Positions 32,993-40,941 of a DNA stretch of 64,000 bases are shown here, piece after piece. Made by a program: the position numbers and the translations under genes. Origin of the DNA: an uncultured Mycoplasma sp. (lineage in GTDB: Bacteria; Bacillota_I; Bacilli_A; RF39; UBA660). The DNA lies in assembly GCA_946554525.1 (NCBI GenBank), contig CAMNSE010000001.1:85942-149941 (forward strand), in the 5' to 3' direction. Each line of letters opens with the position of its first letter. Position 1 is the first letter of the stretch. Under the pieces are notes generated by a model. The model saw only the letters and a program-made list of their open reading frames with translations. It was not told where the DNA came from and ran no database searches.

Positions 32993-34627
32993 TTAAACTT
33001 CTTGAACTACTGCAATAATCATTGGCTTGCATTCTGTTTCTTCGTATAAATATTTAGAAAGTTCATCTCTAATCTCGGTCTTAATCTTATTATAATCGAT
33101 ATATTTAGGGGTAATATTTCTCTCAATTACAGCAGTGCTTATCTTTTTGATTTCATTAATCATATCTGCACTGTCTTTAATATAAATGAATCCTCTTGTA
33201 GTCACCTCTGGACCTATGAGTAGAACTTTATCATTTTTAGATACAGTAGCGCTTATTAAAACAATACCATTTTCGCTTAACATTTCGCGATCCTTAATTA
33301 CAAGTTCTCCAATATCATCACTAGAGTTTCCATCGATTAAACAATCCGTTACCTTTATTTTTTCACCTTTATCAATAAGTATTCCATTTTCAATTTCAAT
33401 CATTTCTCCATTTTGCTTTAAAATTATATTTTCTCTTGGAATACCTAAGGAATAAGCTAAATCAGCATTACCTACCATGTATCTATATTCTCCTTTAACA
33501 GGCATATAATATTTAGGTCGCATTAACTTAATCATTTGCATTAAATCTTCACTTGATGCATGATGTAAAATACTTTTATCATTCGGAATATTTACTATTT
33601 CACATCCACGTTCTGCTAAATCGTTTTCAAGTCTAACTAAAACCTTTTCATTACTATCGTATCTAGGCTCTGCAAAAACAATAGTATCATTGCTTCTTAG
33701 TTTAATAAATTTATCATATCCATTTAAAATTTTAGACATTGGGGCATATGGATTAGACTTATCATCACATATAAGTAAAATGGCATTATTATCATTAATG
33801 TTTGATAGATCTCCTAAAGTTCCTTCAGGAATATTTAAATATCCTTCTTTTAAGCCGAAATTTACCATATTTTGTAATTTTTTTCCCATAATTACTACTT
33901 TTCTATGAGAATTATGAGTTGCCTCAAATATTTCTTCAATCGTATAAAGATGCGTTGGTAAAACCATAAACATAATTCTTCCCTCTGCATTTTTAATTGT
34001 CTTTTTAAAAACATCTATTAATTTATGACTAGGGGAAGTATGACCTATATTTTCACTAAAAACTGATTCGCTTAAAAGAGCTAATACTCCAAGTTTACCA
34101 ATATACGCTATTTTCCCTAAATCCATATCATAATTTCCCATCATAGATGGATCAAAAATAAAGTCTCCAGTATAGCAAATCGCGCCGTCTTTTGTATTTA
34201 TAACATACATAACTGCATCTGGGCAACTATGTGAAACACTAATTGGGAAAATGCTGATTTTGCCAAAATTCATTTTTTTATGCGCTTTAATTTCAGTAAT
34301 ATTATCTTTATTAACTCCTGATTCCATTAAAACATATTTAGTAAACTTTGTTGCATATACTTTAAGATTTGGTATTAATGATATTAAATCAGCGGTTGCT
34401 CCCATATTTTCTAAATGTCCATGAGTAATAAATAACCCTTTAATTCTTTTTTTGTTTTTTACTAAATAGCTAAAATCTGGGATTATATAGTCTATTCCTA
34501 ACATATTTCCGCTAGCATACTTTAATCCACAGTCAAATATGAAAATATCTTTGTCTATTTCAATACAATATAAATTTTTGCCGTTTTCATCTAGTCCTCC
34601 TAGACTAAATATCTTTATTTTACTCAA
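32993..34627 (-). CDS. RNase J-family protein with a degenerate metal site (RNase J2-like)
   Basis: A beta-CASP metallo-beta-lactamase protein of 544 residues, the length and layout of RNase J (MBL, beta-CASP, C-terminal domain). The HxHxDH signature is HGHLEN here, and the later MHGEY is VKGEY, so several metal ligands are replaced, while SHSCPD and TGDF remain. It is likely the non-catalytic or weakly active partner of the intact RNase J at 44453, as J2 is of J1 in Bacillus. I place the start at TTG 34627, 9 bases after GGAG; TTG 34636 is directly against the site. Confidence 0.85.
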   Translation of the reverse strand: MSKIKIFSLGGLDENGKNLYCIEIDKDIFIFDCGLKYASGNMLGIDYIIPDFSYLVKNKKRIKGLFITHGHLENMGATADLISLIPNLKVYATKFTKYVLMESGVNKDNITEIKAHKKMNFGKISIFPISVSHSCPDAVMYVINTKDGAICYTGDFIFDPSMMGNYDMDLGKIAYIGKLGVLALLSESVFSENIGHTSPSHKLIDVFKKTIKNAEGRIMFMVLPTHLYTIEEIFEATHNSHRKVVIMGKKLQNMVNFGLKEGYLNIPEGTLGDLSNINDNNAILLICDDKSNPYAPMSKILNGYDKFIKLRSNDTIVFAEPRYDSNEKVLVRLENDLAERGCEIVNIPNDKSILHHASSEDLMQMIKLMRPKYYMPVKGEYRYMVGNADLAYSLGIPRENIILKQNGEMIEIENGILIDKGEKIKVTDCLIDGNSSDDIGELVIKDREMLSENGIVLISATVSKNDKVLLIGPEVTTRGFIYIKDSADMINEIKKISTAVIERNITPKYIDYNKIKTEIRDELSKYLYEETECKPMIIAVVQEV

Positions 34628-34789
34628 TTTAATCAACTCCGTTTCAAATATAAAAAATTAAAATAAAAAAGTTTTAAGGCTATTTAGAATTATACCAAAA
34701 AACTTTAAATAATACAAGTAGATATTACTTTATAATATATAAGTTATAAATATATGTCTATTTATAAAAATGTAAAATATCAGTATTTA

Positions 34790-34895
34790 TAATGCCTAAA
34801 ATAATTGTTATAGCAGGTATTATTATCGCAAAATACTAGGACTATCTTTTTTGGTTATTCTTCTTTTATTTCATTTAAATTATTTTATTTTGGAA
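34790..34895 (-). pseudogene. Relic of the C-terminal part of a 48845-type membrane protein
   Basis: A stretch including 34801-34821 is identical to 48892-48912, where it encodes the PAITIILGI membrane segment of the protein ending at 48845. Further similarity follows in the same order (GGTTATTCTTC against GGCTGTTCTTC, then a shared TTTAAATTATT). On the minus strand the frame is broken by in-frame stops and a shift. The 34637-34921 gap otherwise holds only an upstream region and the terminator of the next gene. Confidence 0.6.
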
Positions 34896-34921
34896 AATAA
34901 AAAAAGAAAGAAAATCCTTTC
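34895..34921 (-). terminator. Terminator of 34922..35707
   Basis: GAAAG (34906-34910) and CTTTC (34917-34921) followed on the minus strand by TTTTTTTATTTT. Confidence 0.55.
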
Positions 34922-35707
34922 TTACTTATTTTTGTTTTCTTCACTGATTAATTCACTTAAATAAACAACATTTAAATCTTTATACTTTATCTCTTTTAAA
35001 AGTAGTTTAACATCGCTTAAGTGAGCATTTTTTGAAATATAAATAATACTTCCATTTTGAATATTATTTTTCACGTTGATTAAATTATTATCTTTTAAAA
35101 ATAGTGTAGGCTCTATTAGATAGCTTTTATTCTTTTTACATAAGTCCTTATTGTTTTCGCTTATTATGCATAATTTTTTATTTTCTTTACTAATATTTAA
35201 AGAATTTTCTAAGGATTTAAAACCATTTATTTCATTGTTAATTGGTTCGAAATAATTATTTTTTTGATAAGTTGCTACAGTTACTAAAATATTGGCTTTT
35301 ATTTTTTCACTTTTTAAATAATCGCTAATATTATTTTCTTCCTCTAATACAATACTTATCTGCCTAAATTTAGGATTACCTTGCTTAATTATTTTATCTT
35401 TATTTTTTTCTAATGTGACTTCCGGTTTAGTTTGGTCATATACTAAATAATATTTGTTAAACACCTCTAGTTTTTGCATATTATAATATGTATCTTTAGC
35501 GTTAACTTCTAAACCATTTATTCCTGGAATAATGTAGTCCCCGTCAATAATGGCGTTCACACTTGATACTTCATAGTTTGCTTTTTGCTCTTTGATAGAT
35601 TGCATTAATGGGTTTTTATTTAAAACAATAGTTGCAATTTGATCTGTATAGTAAAAGCTAAAAGCCATAATCATTATTAATCCTATATATTGATAATATT
35701 TTTTCAA
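34922..35707 (-). CDS. N-terminally anchored extracytoplasmic protein, possibly a divergent polysaccharide-deacetylase-like domain
   Basis: Two hundred and sixty-one residues with one N-terminal helix (about 5-25) and an alpha/beta extracytoplasmic domain. The succession of a NPLM stalk, YDQTKPEVTL, ILVTVATYQ-type beta strand and a C-terminal LKEIKYKDLNVVYLSEL resembles the barrel of polysaccharide deacetylases, but the catalytic Asp/His motifs are not seen. I leave the function open. The short gap to the XRE gene upstream (35708-35771) holds a separate terminator. Confidence 0.5.
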   Translation of the reverse strand: MKKYYQYIGLIMIMAFSFYYTDQIATIVLNKNPLMQSIKEQKANYEVSSVNAIIDGDYIIPGINGLEVNAKDTYYNMQKLEVFNKYYLVYDQTKPEVTLEKNKDKIIKQGNPKFRQISIVLEEENNISDYLKSEKIKANILVTVATYQKNNYFEPINNEINGFKSLENSLNISKENKKLCIISENNKDLCKKNKSYLIEPTLFLKDNNLINVKNNIQNGSIIYISKNAHLSDVKLLLKEIKYKDLNVVYLSELISEENKNK

Positions 35708-35752
35708 TTTGCTTCACCTAATTTAACTATATGCGAGAAAAATTTAGAGCAT

Positions 35753-35776
35753 GAAAAAAAGCTAACATAAGTTAGC
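35753..35776 (-). terminator. Terminator overlapping the stop of the XRE regulator
   Basis: GCTAAC (35761-35766) and GTTAGC (35771-35776) with a 4-base loop and TTTTTTT on the minus strand; the gene's stop at 35772 is inside one arm. Confidence 0.8.
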
Positions 35777-36131
35777 CAATTTCTTTTTTGATTAATTCCG
35801 CTCCTCTTTTGGGGTCCTCGAGTAATATATCATATACTAGTTTGTTTTTCTTTATTTCTTGAATTAATGTAATTTCTTCTTTGGTCATGGAAGCATATAC
35901 AGTATTTCCTCTTCTATCTTTAGTTTCAAATAAATAATCTGAGCCTAAAAGATAATCTGCACTTACCCCAAAAACATGCATTAATTCTACTAAAGCCTCT
36001 AGCGTGGGATTGCGTAACTCATTTTCATAACAACAGATAGCTGACTTTCCTACCCCTATTAAATCACCTAATTCTGTTTGAGTTAATCCTTTATTTTTTC
36101 TGACTTCTCTTAGTCTATTTCCTTTAATCAT
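35772..36131 (-). CDS. XRE-family transcriptional regulator
   Basis: A 119-residue protein with a Cro/CI helix-turn-helix at residues 3-60 (LREVRKNKGLTQTELGDL, VGKSAICCYENELRNPTLEAL, GVSADYLLGSD) and a short helical tail. The ATG at 36131 has GAGGGTG 6 bases upstream; the GTG at 36140 overlaps it. Located between ssb and an anchored protein gene; its target is unknown. It is not obviously prophage-linked, as no phage genes are near. Confidence 0.85.
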   Translation of the reverse strand: MIKGNRLREVRKNKGLTQTELGDLIGVGKSAICCYENELRNPTLEALVELMHVFGVSADYLLGSDYLFETKDRRGNTVYASMTKEEITLIQEIKKNKLVYDILLEDPKRGAELIKKEIG

Positions 36132-36242
36132 AACCATCACCCTCGCCTCATTAAGAATTATATCGTTTGTTAACCTATAATTGTGAATTTTCCACCTGTG
36201 GTAAAAATTTCCAATTTATTATCCAAGATATTTTCTTAAATA

Positions 36243-36575
36243 TCAACTGCTTTTTGCTTGTTGGGATGATATAAAAATAACTTTGTCAGCAACTACTTCC
36301 ATAACAGTTTTTTTGTTTCCATCTTCAGTTTCATAATTATGAGTCTGAAGCTTTGCTTTAATTCCAACTACATCTCCTTTATGACAATAATCCTTAGTTG
36401 CAGAGGCAACGCCATTCCATAAAACACAATTTATAAAATCTGCATCATATATTCCATCACTATTGCGATAGTCTCTAGCAACAGCAACATTAATTGTAGT
36501 ACGAACTTTCCCTTCACTAATTTCTTTTACCTCTGGATCTGCAGTTAATCTACCAACTAAGTTAACGCTATTCAT
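36243..36575 (-). CDS. ssb: Single-stranded DNA-binding protein lacking the acidic tail
   Basis: One hundred and ten residues forming just the OB fold: MNSVNLVGRLTADPEVK, TTINVAVARDYRN, DADFINCVLWNGVA, VVGIKAKLQTHNYE. The flexible tail and the acidic DDDIPF tip of housekeeping SSB are absent; it ends SSQQAKSS. This is the style of a secondary (competence or SsbB-like) protein or of reduced genomes. The ATG at 36575 follows AAGGAGG. An alternative start at 36629 would lie inside the promoter. Confidence 0.88.
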   Translation of the reverse strand: MNSVNLVGRLTADPEVKEISEGKVRTTINVAVARDYRNSDGIYDADFINCVLWNGVASATKDYCHKGDVVGIKAKLQTHNYETEDGNKKTVMEVVADKVIFISSQQAKSS

Positions 36576-36600
36576 GTTAAAATCCTCCTTTCCAGGAGGG

Positions 36601-36629
36601 AATATAGCACATAAAAAATGTATTGTCAA
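36601..36629 (-). promoter_or_regulatory. ssb promoter
   Basis: TTGACA (36629-36624), 17 bases, TATATT (36606-36601), just upstream of AAGGAGG. Confidence 0.7.
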
Positions 36630-36663
36630 AACACAAATTTGTTATTTTTTATTGGCAAAAACG

Positions 36664-36705
36664 TAAAAAATTGCCTAGCAGTTTCATCATTTTTGCATAG
36701 GCAAT
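36664..36705 (-). terminator. Terminator of sufB
   Basis: ATTGCCTA (36670-36677) with TAGGCAAT (36698-36705), extended by an inner GC pair, and TTTTTTACG on the minus strand. Confidence 0.7.
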
Positions 36706-36734
36706 TTTATTAAAATATGTAAAATTTTTATTTT

Positions 36735-38030
36735 TTAAAATTCTTTTAATAATCTATTTAATTCAACAGCATATTCCATGGGAAGCTCATGTTTAAAGTC
36801 AGAAATAAACCCTAATATTAAAAGTTCTTTAGCTAAATTTTCACTTAAACCTTTGCTCATTAAATAAAATAATTGTTCTTTATTTACTTTAGATATAGTA
36901 GCTTCATGTTCAATGGTTGAAGAACAGTTTTCTACTATATTATCTGGATATGTATTACTAGCAGATAATTCATCTAATATGATTGTATCACATTTAATTG
37001 TGGCCTTGGAATTTGTAGCATTTTTGCCTATCTTTGTCGTACCGCGATAATTAGAAGTCCCGCCATTCAAAGAAATTGACTTGCTAACAATATTACTTTT
37101 AGTATTCTTTCCTAAATGAATCATTTTGGCTCCAGCATCTATTATTTGATCTTTATTAGCATAAGCAATCGAAATAGAATTTCCAGTAGAATAATCACCT
37201 TTTAAGATGCAAGATGGATATTTCATAGTAATTCCTGAACCAATATTACCATCAATCCATTCCATAGACCCAGATTCTTCAACTATGGCTCTTTTGGTCA
37301 CTAAATTATAAACATCTTTACTCCAATTTTGAATAGTGGAATATTTACATTTTGCATTTTTGCCAACATATATTTCTACAACTCCAGCATGTAAACTCGT
37401 TGAGGAATAACTTCTTGCTGTGCATCCTTCTATATATTCTAAATAAGCATCGTCTTCTACAATAATAATTGTTCTCTCAAACTGTCCTAAACTTTCCGTG
37501 TCCATTCTAAAATAACTTTGAAGTGGCCTATCTAGCTTGACACCTTTTGGAATATATATAAATGATCCTCCACTCCAAAAAGCACCATTAAGGGCAGTAT
37601 ATTTATTTTCTGCATAATTTACTAAATGATTAAAATATTTTTGGAACAACTCAGGATATTTTTGTAAAGCTTCATCAGTACTTGTAAATATTACATCACT
37701 ATCTTTATCTTTTATATTGTGATATATTACTTCACTTTCATATTGATTCGTAACACCATATAAATATTCTTGCTCAGCTTTTACAACCCCAAGGTCACAA
37801 AATGTTCCATAGATTTCTTGATCTACTTTTTTCCAATCATCAGTCATCTTCCCAGCTTTGTCTTTATAATAAGTAATTTTATCAAAGTCTATATTTAACT
37901 CCGGTCCAAAGTTAGGATTATCTAATTCATTAAACTTCTCTAATGATTTCAATCTAAACTCCAGCATCCAATCTGGCTCGTTTTTCTTTTTTGATAAATC
38001 TATTACGTATTTTTTGTCAATCTTTTGCAT
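36735..38030 (-). CDS. sufB: Fe-S cluster assembly scaffold SufB
   Basis: SufB is the scaffold subunit of the SufBCD complex. The 431-residue protein has the N-terminal PDWMLEFRLKSLEKF region, a right-handed beta-helix core with YIEGCTARSYSSTSLHAGVVE, ISIAYANKDQIIDAGAKMIH, and the C-terminal domain with ATISKVNKEQLFYLMSKGL. It is slightly shorter than the usual 465. It stands alone: no sufC, sufD, sufS or sufU is within the window, although suf genes usually form one operon. It has its own terminator. Confidence 0.93.
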   Translation of the reverse strand: MQKIDKKYVIDLSKKKNEPDWMLEFRLKSLEKFNELDNPNFGPELNIDFDKITYYKDKAGKMTDDWKKVDQEIYGTFCDLGVVKAEQEYLYGVTNQYESEVIYHNIKDKDSDVIFTSTDEALQKYPELFQKYFNHLVNYAENKYTALNGAFWSGGSFIYIPKGVKLDRPLQSYFRMDTESLGQFERTIIIVEDDAYLEYIEGCTARSYSSTSLHAGVVEIYVGKNAKCKYSTIQNWSKDVYNLVTKRAIVEESGSMEWIDGNIGSGITMKYPSCILKGDYSTGNSISIAYANKDQIIDAGAKMIHLGKNTKSNIVSKSISLNGGTSNYRGTTKIGKNATNSKATIKCDTIILDELSASNTYPDNIVENCSSTIEHEATISKVNKEQLFYLMSKGLSENLAKELLILGFISDFKHELPMEYAVELNRLLKEF

Positions 38031-38079
38031 ATAATTACCCCAAAACCATTATACTACATTTTTTTTTATTTGTTTAGTG

Positions 38080-38108
38080 TTGTTTTTTTCTTATTTTTTT
38101 GATACAAT
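38080..38108 (+). promoter_or_regulatory. Promoter of 38137..38838
   Basis: TTGTTT (38080-38085), 17 bases, TACAAT (38103-38108). Confidence 0.5.
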
Positions 38109-38136
38109 TAAGAAAATAAAGAGAGGATGGTTGTAC

Positions 38137-38463
38137 ATGTATCAAGATGATGATTTAGCAAAAAGCAGAATTATTAATGTTAATGATTTTATTTTTCGTC
38201 AAAATTTAGAATTTTATCCTAATTTACGAGGTCTGTCTTGCGAAGATAATGTGCTAACTTTAAGAGAAAATGGAGAATATAAAGATAGTGAAATTCTTAC
38301 ATTTGACTTACGTACTCTTCCTGGTGAAGCTTGGCTAAGTAATCCTCTAGATTTTATGGAAACAGTAAAAATAAATAAGAAATGTCAAAATTTGTATGAT
38401 TTTTTAGACACTATGAATAAATATGGCAATGCTCCATTATATTCAAACGAAAGTGAGGCATAA
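38137..38463 (+). CDS. Small protein of unknown function
   Basis: With the ATG at 38137 (GAGG 10 bases upstream) the protein has 108 residues, soluble and acidic, with a beta-like centre (LRGLSCEDNVLTLRENG, ILTFDLRTLPGEAWL). An in-frame start at 38077 falls inside the promoter. It is followed after 3 bases by the tail-anchored protein gene, so they form an operon that runs into the tmRNA promoter region. Not recognised. Confidence 0.65.
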   Translation: MYQDDDLAKSRIINVNDFIFRQNLEFYPNLRGLSCEDNVLTLRENGEYKDSEILTFDLRTLPGEAWLSNPLDFMETVKINKKCQNLYDFLDTMNKYGNAPLYSNESEA

Positions 38464-38466
38464 AAC

Positions 38467-38838
38467 ATGAATGAAGAAGTAGAGCATAAACTTGATGTTG
38501 GGATGGATTTATACTTTGAAATGAAAGGAAATGAATCTCGTTTAAATGAGCCTAACAAAATCTTAATGGCCCAAGTTGAAAGTGTAATGGCCTCACTAAA
38601 TAATGGTGAAGTTAAAAACTATATTGATGGTAGATTGGAAAAATATGATCAAGATCATAATATTGGATATAATAACACTGCTAATTTACCAATAATTAGA
38701 GAAAATTATCCTCTAGTTAAAACGAGAACAAAACCTGAACCAAAAACAGTGAATAGAGCGGGATTTATTAACGCAGCTATCTTATTATATGGAATAATCA
38801 ATATTGGAATTATTTTAGCAATAGCGCTTATGAAGTAG
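38467..38838 (+). CDS. Tail-anchored small protein, unknown
   Basis: One hundred and twenty-three residues: a helical N-terminal half (VEHKLDVGMDLYFEM, ILMAQVESVMASLNN), a polar linker with a KTRTKPEPK basic stretch, and a C-terminal transmembrane helix (FINAAILLYGIINIGIILAIAL). A TGAAG/CTTCA stem with T run (38830-38856) ends the operon just before tmRNA. No family recognised. Confidence 0.65.
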   Translation: MNEEVEHKLDVGMDLYFEMKGNESRLNEPNKILMAQVESVMASLNNGEVKNYIDGRLEKYDQDHNIGYNNTANLPIIRENYPLVKTRTKPEPKTVNRAGFINAAILLYGIINIGIILAIALMK

Positions 38839-38844
38839 AAATGC

Positions 38845-38873
38845 TTCATTTTTTTTATAATATATGATATAAT
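38845..38873 (+). promoter_or_regulatory. tmRNA promoter
   Basis: TTCATT (38845-38850), 17 bases, TATAAT (38868-38873), placing +1 near 38880, just before the mature 5' end. Confidence 0.6.
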
Positions 38874-38884
38874 AAATATCACTT

Positions 38885-39254
38885 GGGGTAGTAATGGTTT
38901 CGACATATATCACTAAGTAAGATTGCAAGTGGGAGAGACACCTTACGTCTACAATTAAAATTAAATGACAAGAATGAAAGTTCTTTTGCTGGTAATGCTT
39001 TTGCATTTGCCTAATTAATAATATAGGATACAGCAAGCTTCTTTAATATTTTGCTTATAGGATATTTTAGAGGTTCATATATATAAGATATATTTTTTAC
39101 TAGTCTTGGGTAAAAAATGAAATTTAACAAGGCTTTGATTTATTATAGGTTGGTCTTGAGCCGGTAATAAATTAAGTAGGAAATCAAGCTAAACTTGTAG
39201 ATATTTTACCATAGAATATATTGGACAGGAGTTCAACTCTCCTCTACTCCACCA
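38885..39254 (+). ncRNA. ssrA: tmRNA (transfer-messenger RNA)
   Basis: The 5' end GGGGTAG pairs with CTACTCC before the encoded ACCA at 39251-39254. The T arm (GGAGTTCAACTCTCC) and the GGTTTCGAC start of the tRNA-like domain are canonical. The tag frame reads ...NDKNESSFAGNAFAFA and stops at TAA (39012-39014). The resume codon is not certain. The AFAFA end resembles the YAFA-type end of Mollicutes tags rather than the LAA of most bacteria. Pseudoknot-rich sequence follows. A single copy, preceded by its promoter and followed by its terminator. Confidence 0.95.
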
Positions 39255-39264
39255 AATTAGAGTT

Positions 39265-39290
39265 AAACAAACAAATTAGTTTGTTTTTAT
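39265..39290 (+). terminator. tmRNA terminator
   Basis: AAACAAAC (39265-39272) pairs with GTTTGTTT (39279-39286), followed by TTTAT. Confidence 0.7.
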
Positions 39291-39311
39291 AAATTTTATA
39301 GGTGTTGCTTT

Positions 39312-39965
39312 ATGATAAAAAGATTAATATTTGATGTAGATGGGACATTAATAACTGGTGTCAATTTTATTAAACCAATAGAAGAAACTTTAAAAAAATT
39401 AAATATATATAACGAAAATAATATAAAGTCTTTTTTAAAAGCCATTTCAACTTATGAAAAATATTATGATAATTACAATAAAAAGGACTATATTAAGTAT
39501 TTTGAAAATAGTTTAGGAACAAAATTAGATGATAAGTTCCTTAATATATTTTTTGAAGAATTAAGAAACTGTGTACCATTGAACACAAAAAGATTAGAGA
39601 AAACTATTGAAGTTTTAGCTAATAAATATGAGTTAGTTCTTTTAACAAATTATTTTAAAGAATCTCAATTAAATAGGCTTAATACTATAGGAATTAGTCA
39701 TTTATTTCTAGATTGCTTTGGAGAACAATTAATTAAACCAAATAACGAAATTTATTTAATGGCCTGTGGTTCACATGAGCCTAACGAATGCGTAATGATC
39801 GGTGATGATTTATGCTTAGACATTATGAAAGCAAAAGAGAATGGTCTTAATACTATTTTTGTTAACTCTAAGAACCAAAAGGTAAATATGTTAGATTTGT
39901 GCGTTGTTAATAAGGTTGAAGATATATCTTGTGAATTAATTGAATCAATTTTACTAAATGAATAA
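39312..39965 (+). CDS. HAD-superfamily hydrolase
   Basis: Two hundred and seventeen residues with the four HAD motifs: DVDGT (residues 8-12), LLTNY, a Lys in LIKPN, and MIGDDLCLDI. A helical cap (about 17-90) makes it a subfamily I phosphatase, probably acting on a small phosphorylated metabolite. GGTG precedes the ATG. It ends before a strong 11-bp terminator. Confidence 0.9.
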   Translation: MIKRLIFDVDGTLITGVNFIKPIEETLKKLNIYNENNIKSFLKAISTYEKYYDNYNKKDYIKYFENSLGTKLDDKFLNIFFEELRNCVPLNTKRLEKTIEVLANKYELVLLTNYFKESQLNRLNTIGISHLFLDCFGEQLIKPNNEIYLMACGSHEPNECVMIGDDLCLDIMKAKENGLNTIFVNSKNQKVNMLDLCVVNKVEDISCELIESILLNE

Positions 39966-40032
39966 TTACTTATATGAACTAAAGTTAATATAAATTAACA
40001 TCTAAATACGAAATAGTTTTTTCCTTCAACAG

Positions 40033-40064
40033 ATCTCTTAAATTTCTATTTAAGAGATTTTTTT
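40033..40064 (+). terminator. Terminator of the HAD gene
   Basis: ATCTCTTAAAT (40033-40043) and ATTTAAGAGAT (40048-40058), 11 bp, then TTTTTTT. Confidence 0.85.
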
Positions 40065-40084
40065 AATATTATTTAAGCAATGAC

Positions 40085-40114
40085 AATTAAAAAGCAGATA
40101 TTTTTATATCTACT
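40085..40114 (-). terminator. Terminator of 40114..40638
   Basis: AGCAGATAT (40093-40101) and ATATCTACT (40106-40114), one wobble, followed on the minus strand by TTTTTAATTG. Confidence 0.65.
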
Positions 40115-40638
40115 TACCTTTTAATATCCTGATCTTCTGAGTCTAGAATTGCTCTTTTTGTTAAAATACTATTTTCTATAGGTTTGAACCCTTCGGCTTG
40201 TAGACTACTAATATTTTTTTCAGAATATTTTTCTACACCAATATTCATAACCATTTCTTTACCTGTTTGCATATTTACATAATAAATATACTTTGTTATA
40301 CTAATAACTCCATCAATTATAGTGTGAGCATCATAAACTTTTTCTAATATTTTATGTTGCTTTGATAATAATATCATTTTTATTGTTAATAATGGATTTT
40401 TACTTGTTACATCCCAAATATTATTTGAAAATAAGTTAATTCCTAAATAATTCCATCCTCTTAGTAATGCTATAGCATTTTCTAAATTTTCATAATATTC
40501 ACTTTTTTTAAATTCATGAACATATCGTCTTTCTTTTCCTTCAATTTCTATTCTTGTTTCATAAATATCTACTCTTATTTGACCATTTTCATCCAAAACA
40601 ATATCATATGTTGAATAAACACAATCCGGATTTATCAT
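40114..40638 (-). CDS. Protein of unknown function, 174 residues
   Basis: The ATG at 40638 has GAGGTGG 6-7 bases upstream; a longer frame to 40752 would run over the divergent gene. The protein is soluble, alpha/beta, with many Tyr and Ile residues and a KEMVMNIGVEKYSEKNI segment. No motif, signal or helix stands out. It is divergent from the small gene at 40708. Confidence 0.6.
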   Translation of the reverse strand: MINPDCVYSTYDIVLDENGQIRVDIYETRIEIEGKERRYVHEFKKSEYYENLENAIALLRGWNYLGINLFSNNIWDVTSKNPLLTIKMILLSKQHKILEKVYDAHTIIDGVISITKYIYYVNMQTGKEMVMNIGVEKYSEKNISSLQAEGFKPIENSILTKRAILDSEDQDIKR

Positions 40639-40707
40639 AAATTCCACCTCTTGAGGAAGTATTATAACATACTTTTGGGAAATAATAAAGAGTAAGGAGG
40701 ATTTTTT

Positions 40708-40911
40708 ATGAAGAAACCTAATTGTAATAAATGTGCTGAAGCTACAAAACAAGGCAAAGCTTATATTGATTCTAATACTGGGCTTTTATGTGTTGAGCTA
40801 GTTGAAAAATATGAAAAGCCTGAAGGTTTAAAAGTTTTAGTACCATTTATATGTACAAACTGTGGCACTACAGAATGGAAAACAGTCGATTCTTTAGAAG
40901 ATGAAAAATAG
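40708..40911 (+). CDS. Small zinc-binding-like protein
   Basis: Sixty-seven residues with CNKCA at the N-terminus and CTNCG near the C-terminus, the two halves of a zinc ribbon, plus a third Cys in LLCVEL. AAGGAGG precedes the ATG. It ends inside a bidirectional terminator. Function unknown; zinc-ribbon proteins of this size often bind nucleic acid or a partner enzyme. Confidence 0.7.
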   Translation: MKKPNCNKCAEATKQGKAYIDSNTGLLCVELVEKYEKPEGLKVLVPFICTNCGTTEWKTVDSLEDEK

Positions 40912-40941
40912 AAGGTTTAAATTCAAGCCTTCTATTTTTTT
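40907..40941. terminator. Bidirectional terminator
   Basis: AATAGAAGG (40907-40915) pairs with CCTTCTATT (40928-40936), with T runs on both sides. It covers the stops of the genes ending at 40911 (plus) and 40932 (minus). Confidence 0.8.

Noticed and set aside
35772-36575. XRE regulator plus SSB as a prophage remnant
   Set aside because: No integrase, structural or replication phage genes and no attachment repeats are visible nearby.
38815-39036. Minus-strand ORF over the 5' part of tmRNA
   Set aside because: It overlaps a certain tmRNA gene and its promoter and has no homology or ribosome site.
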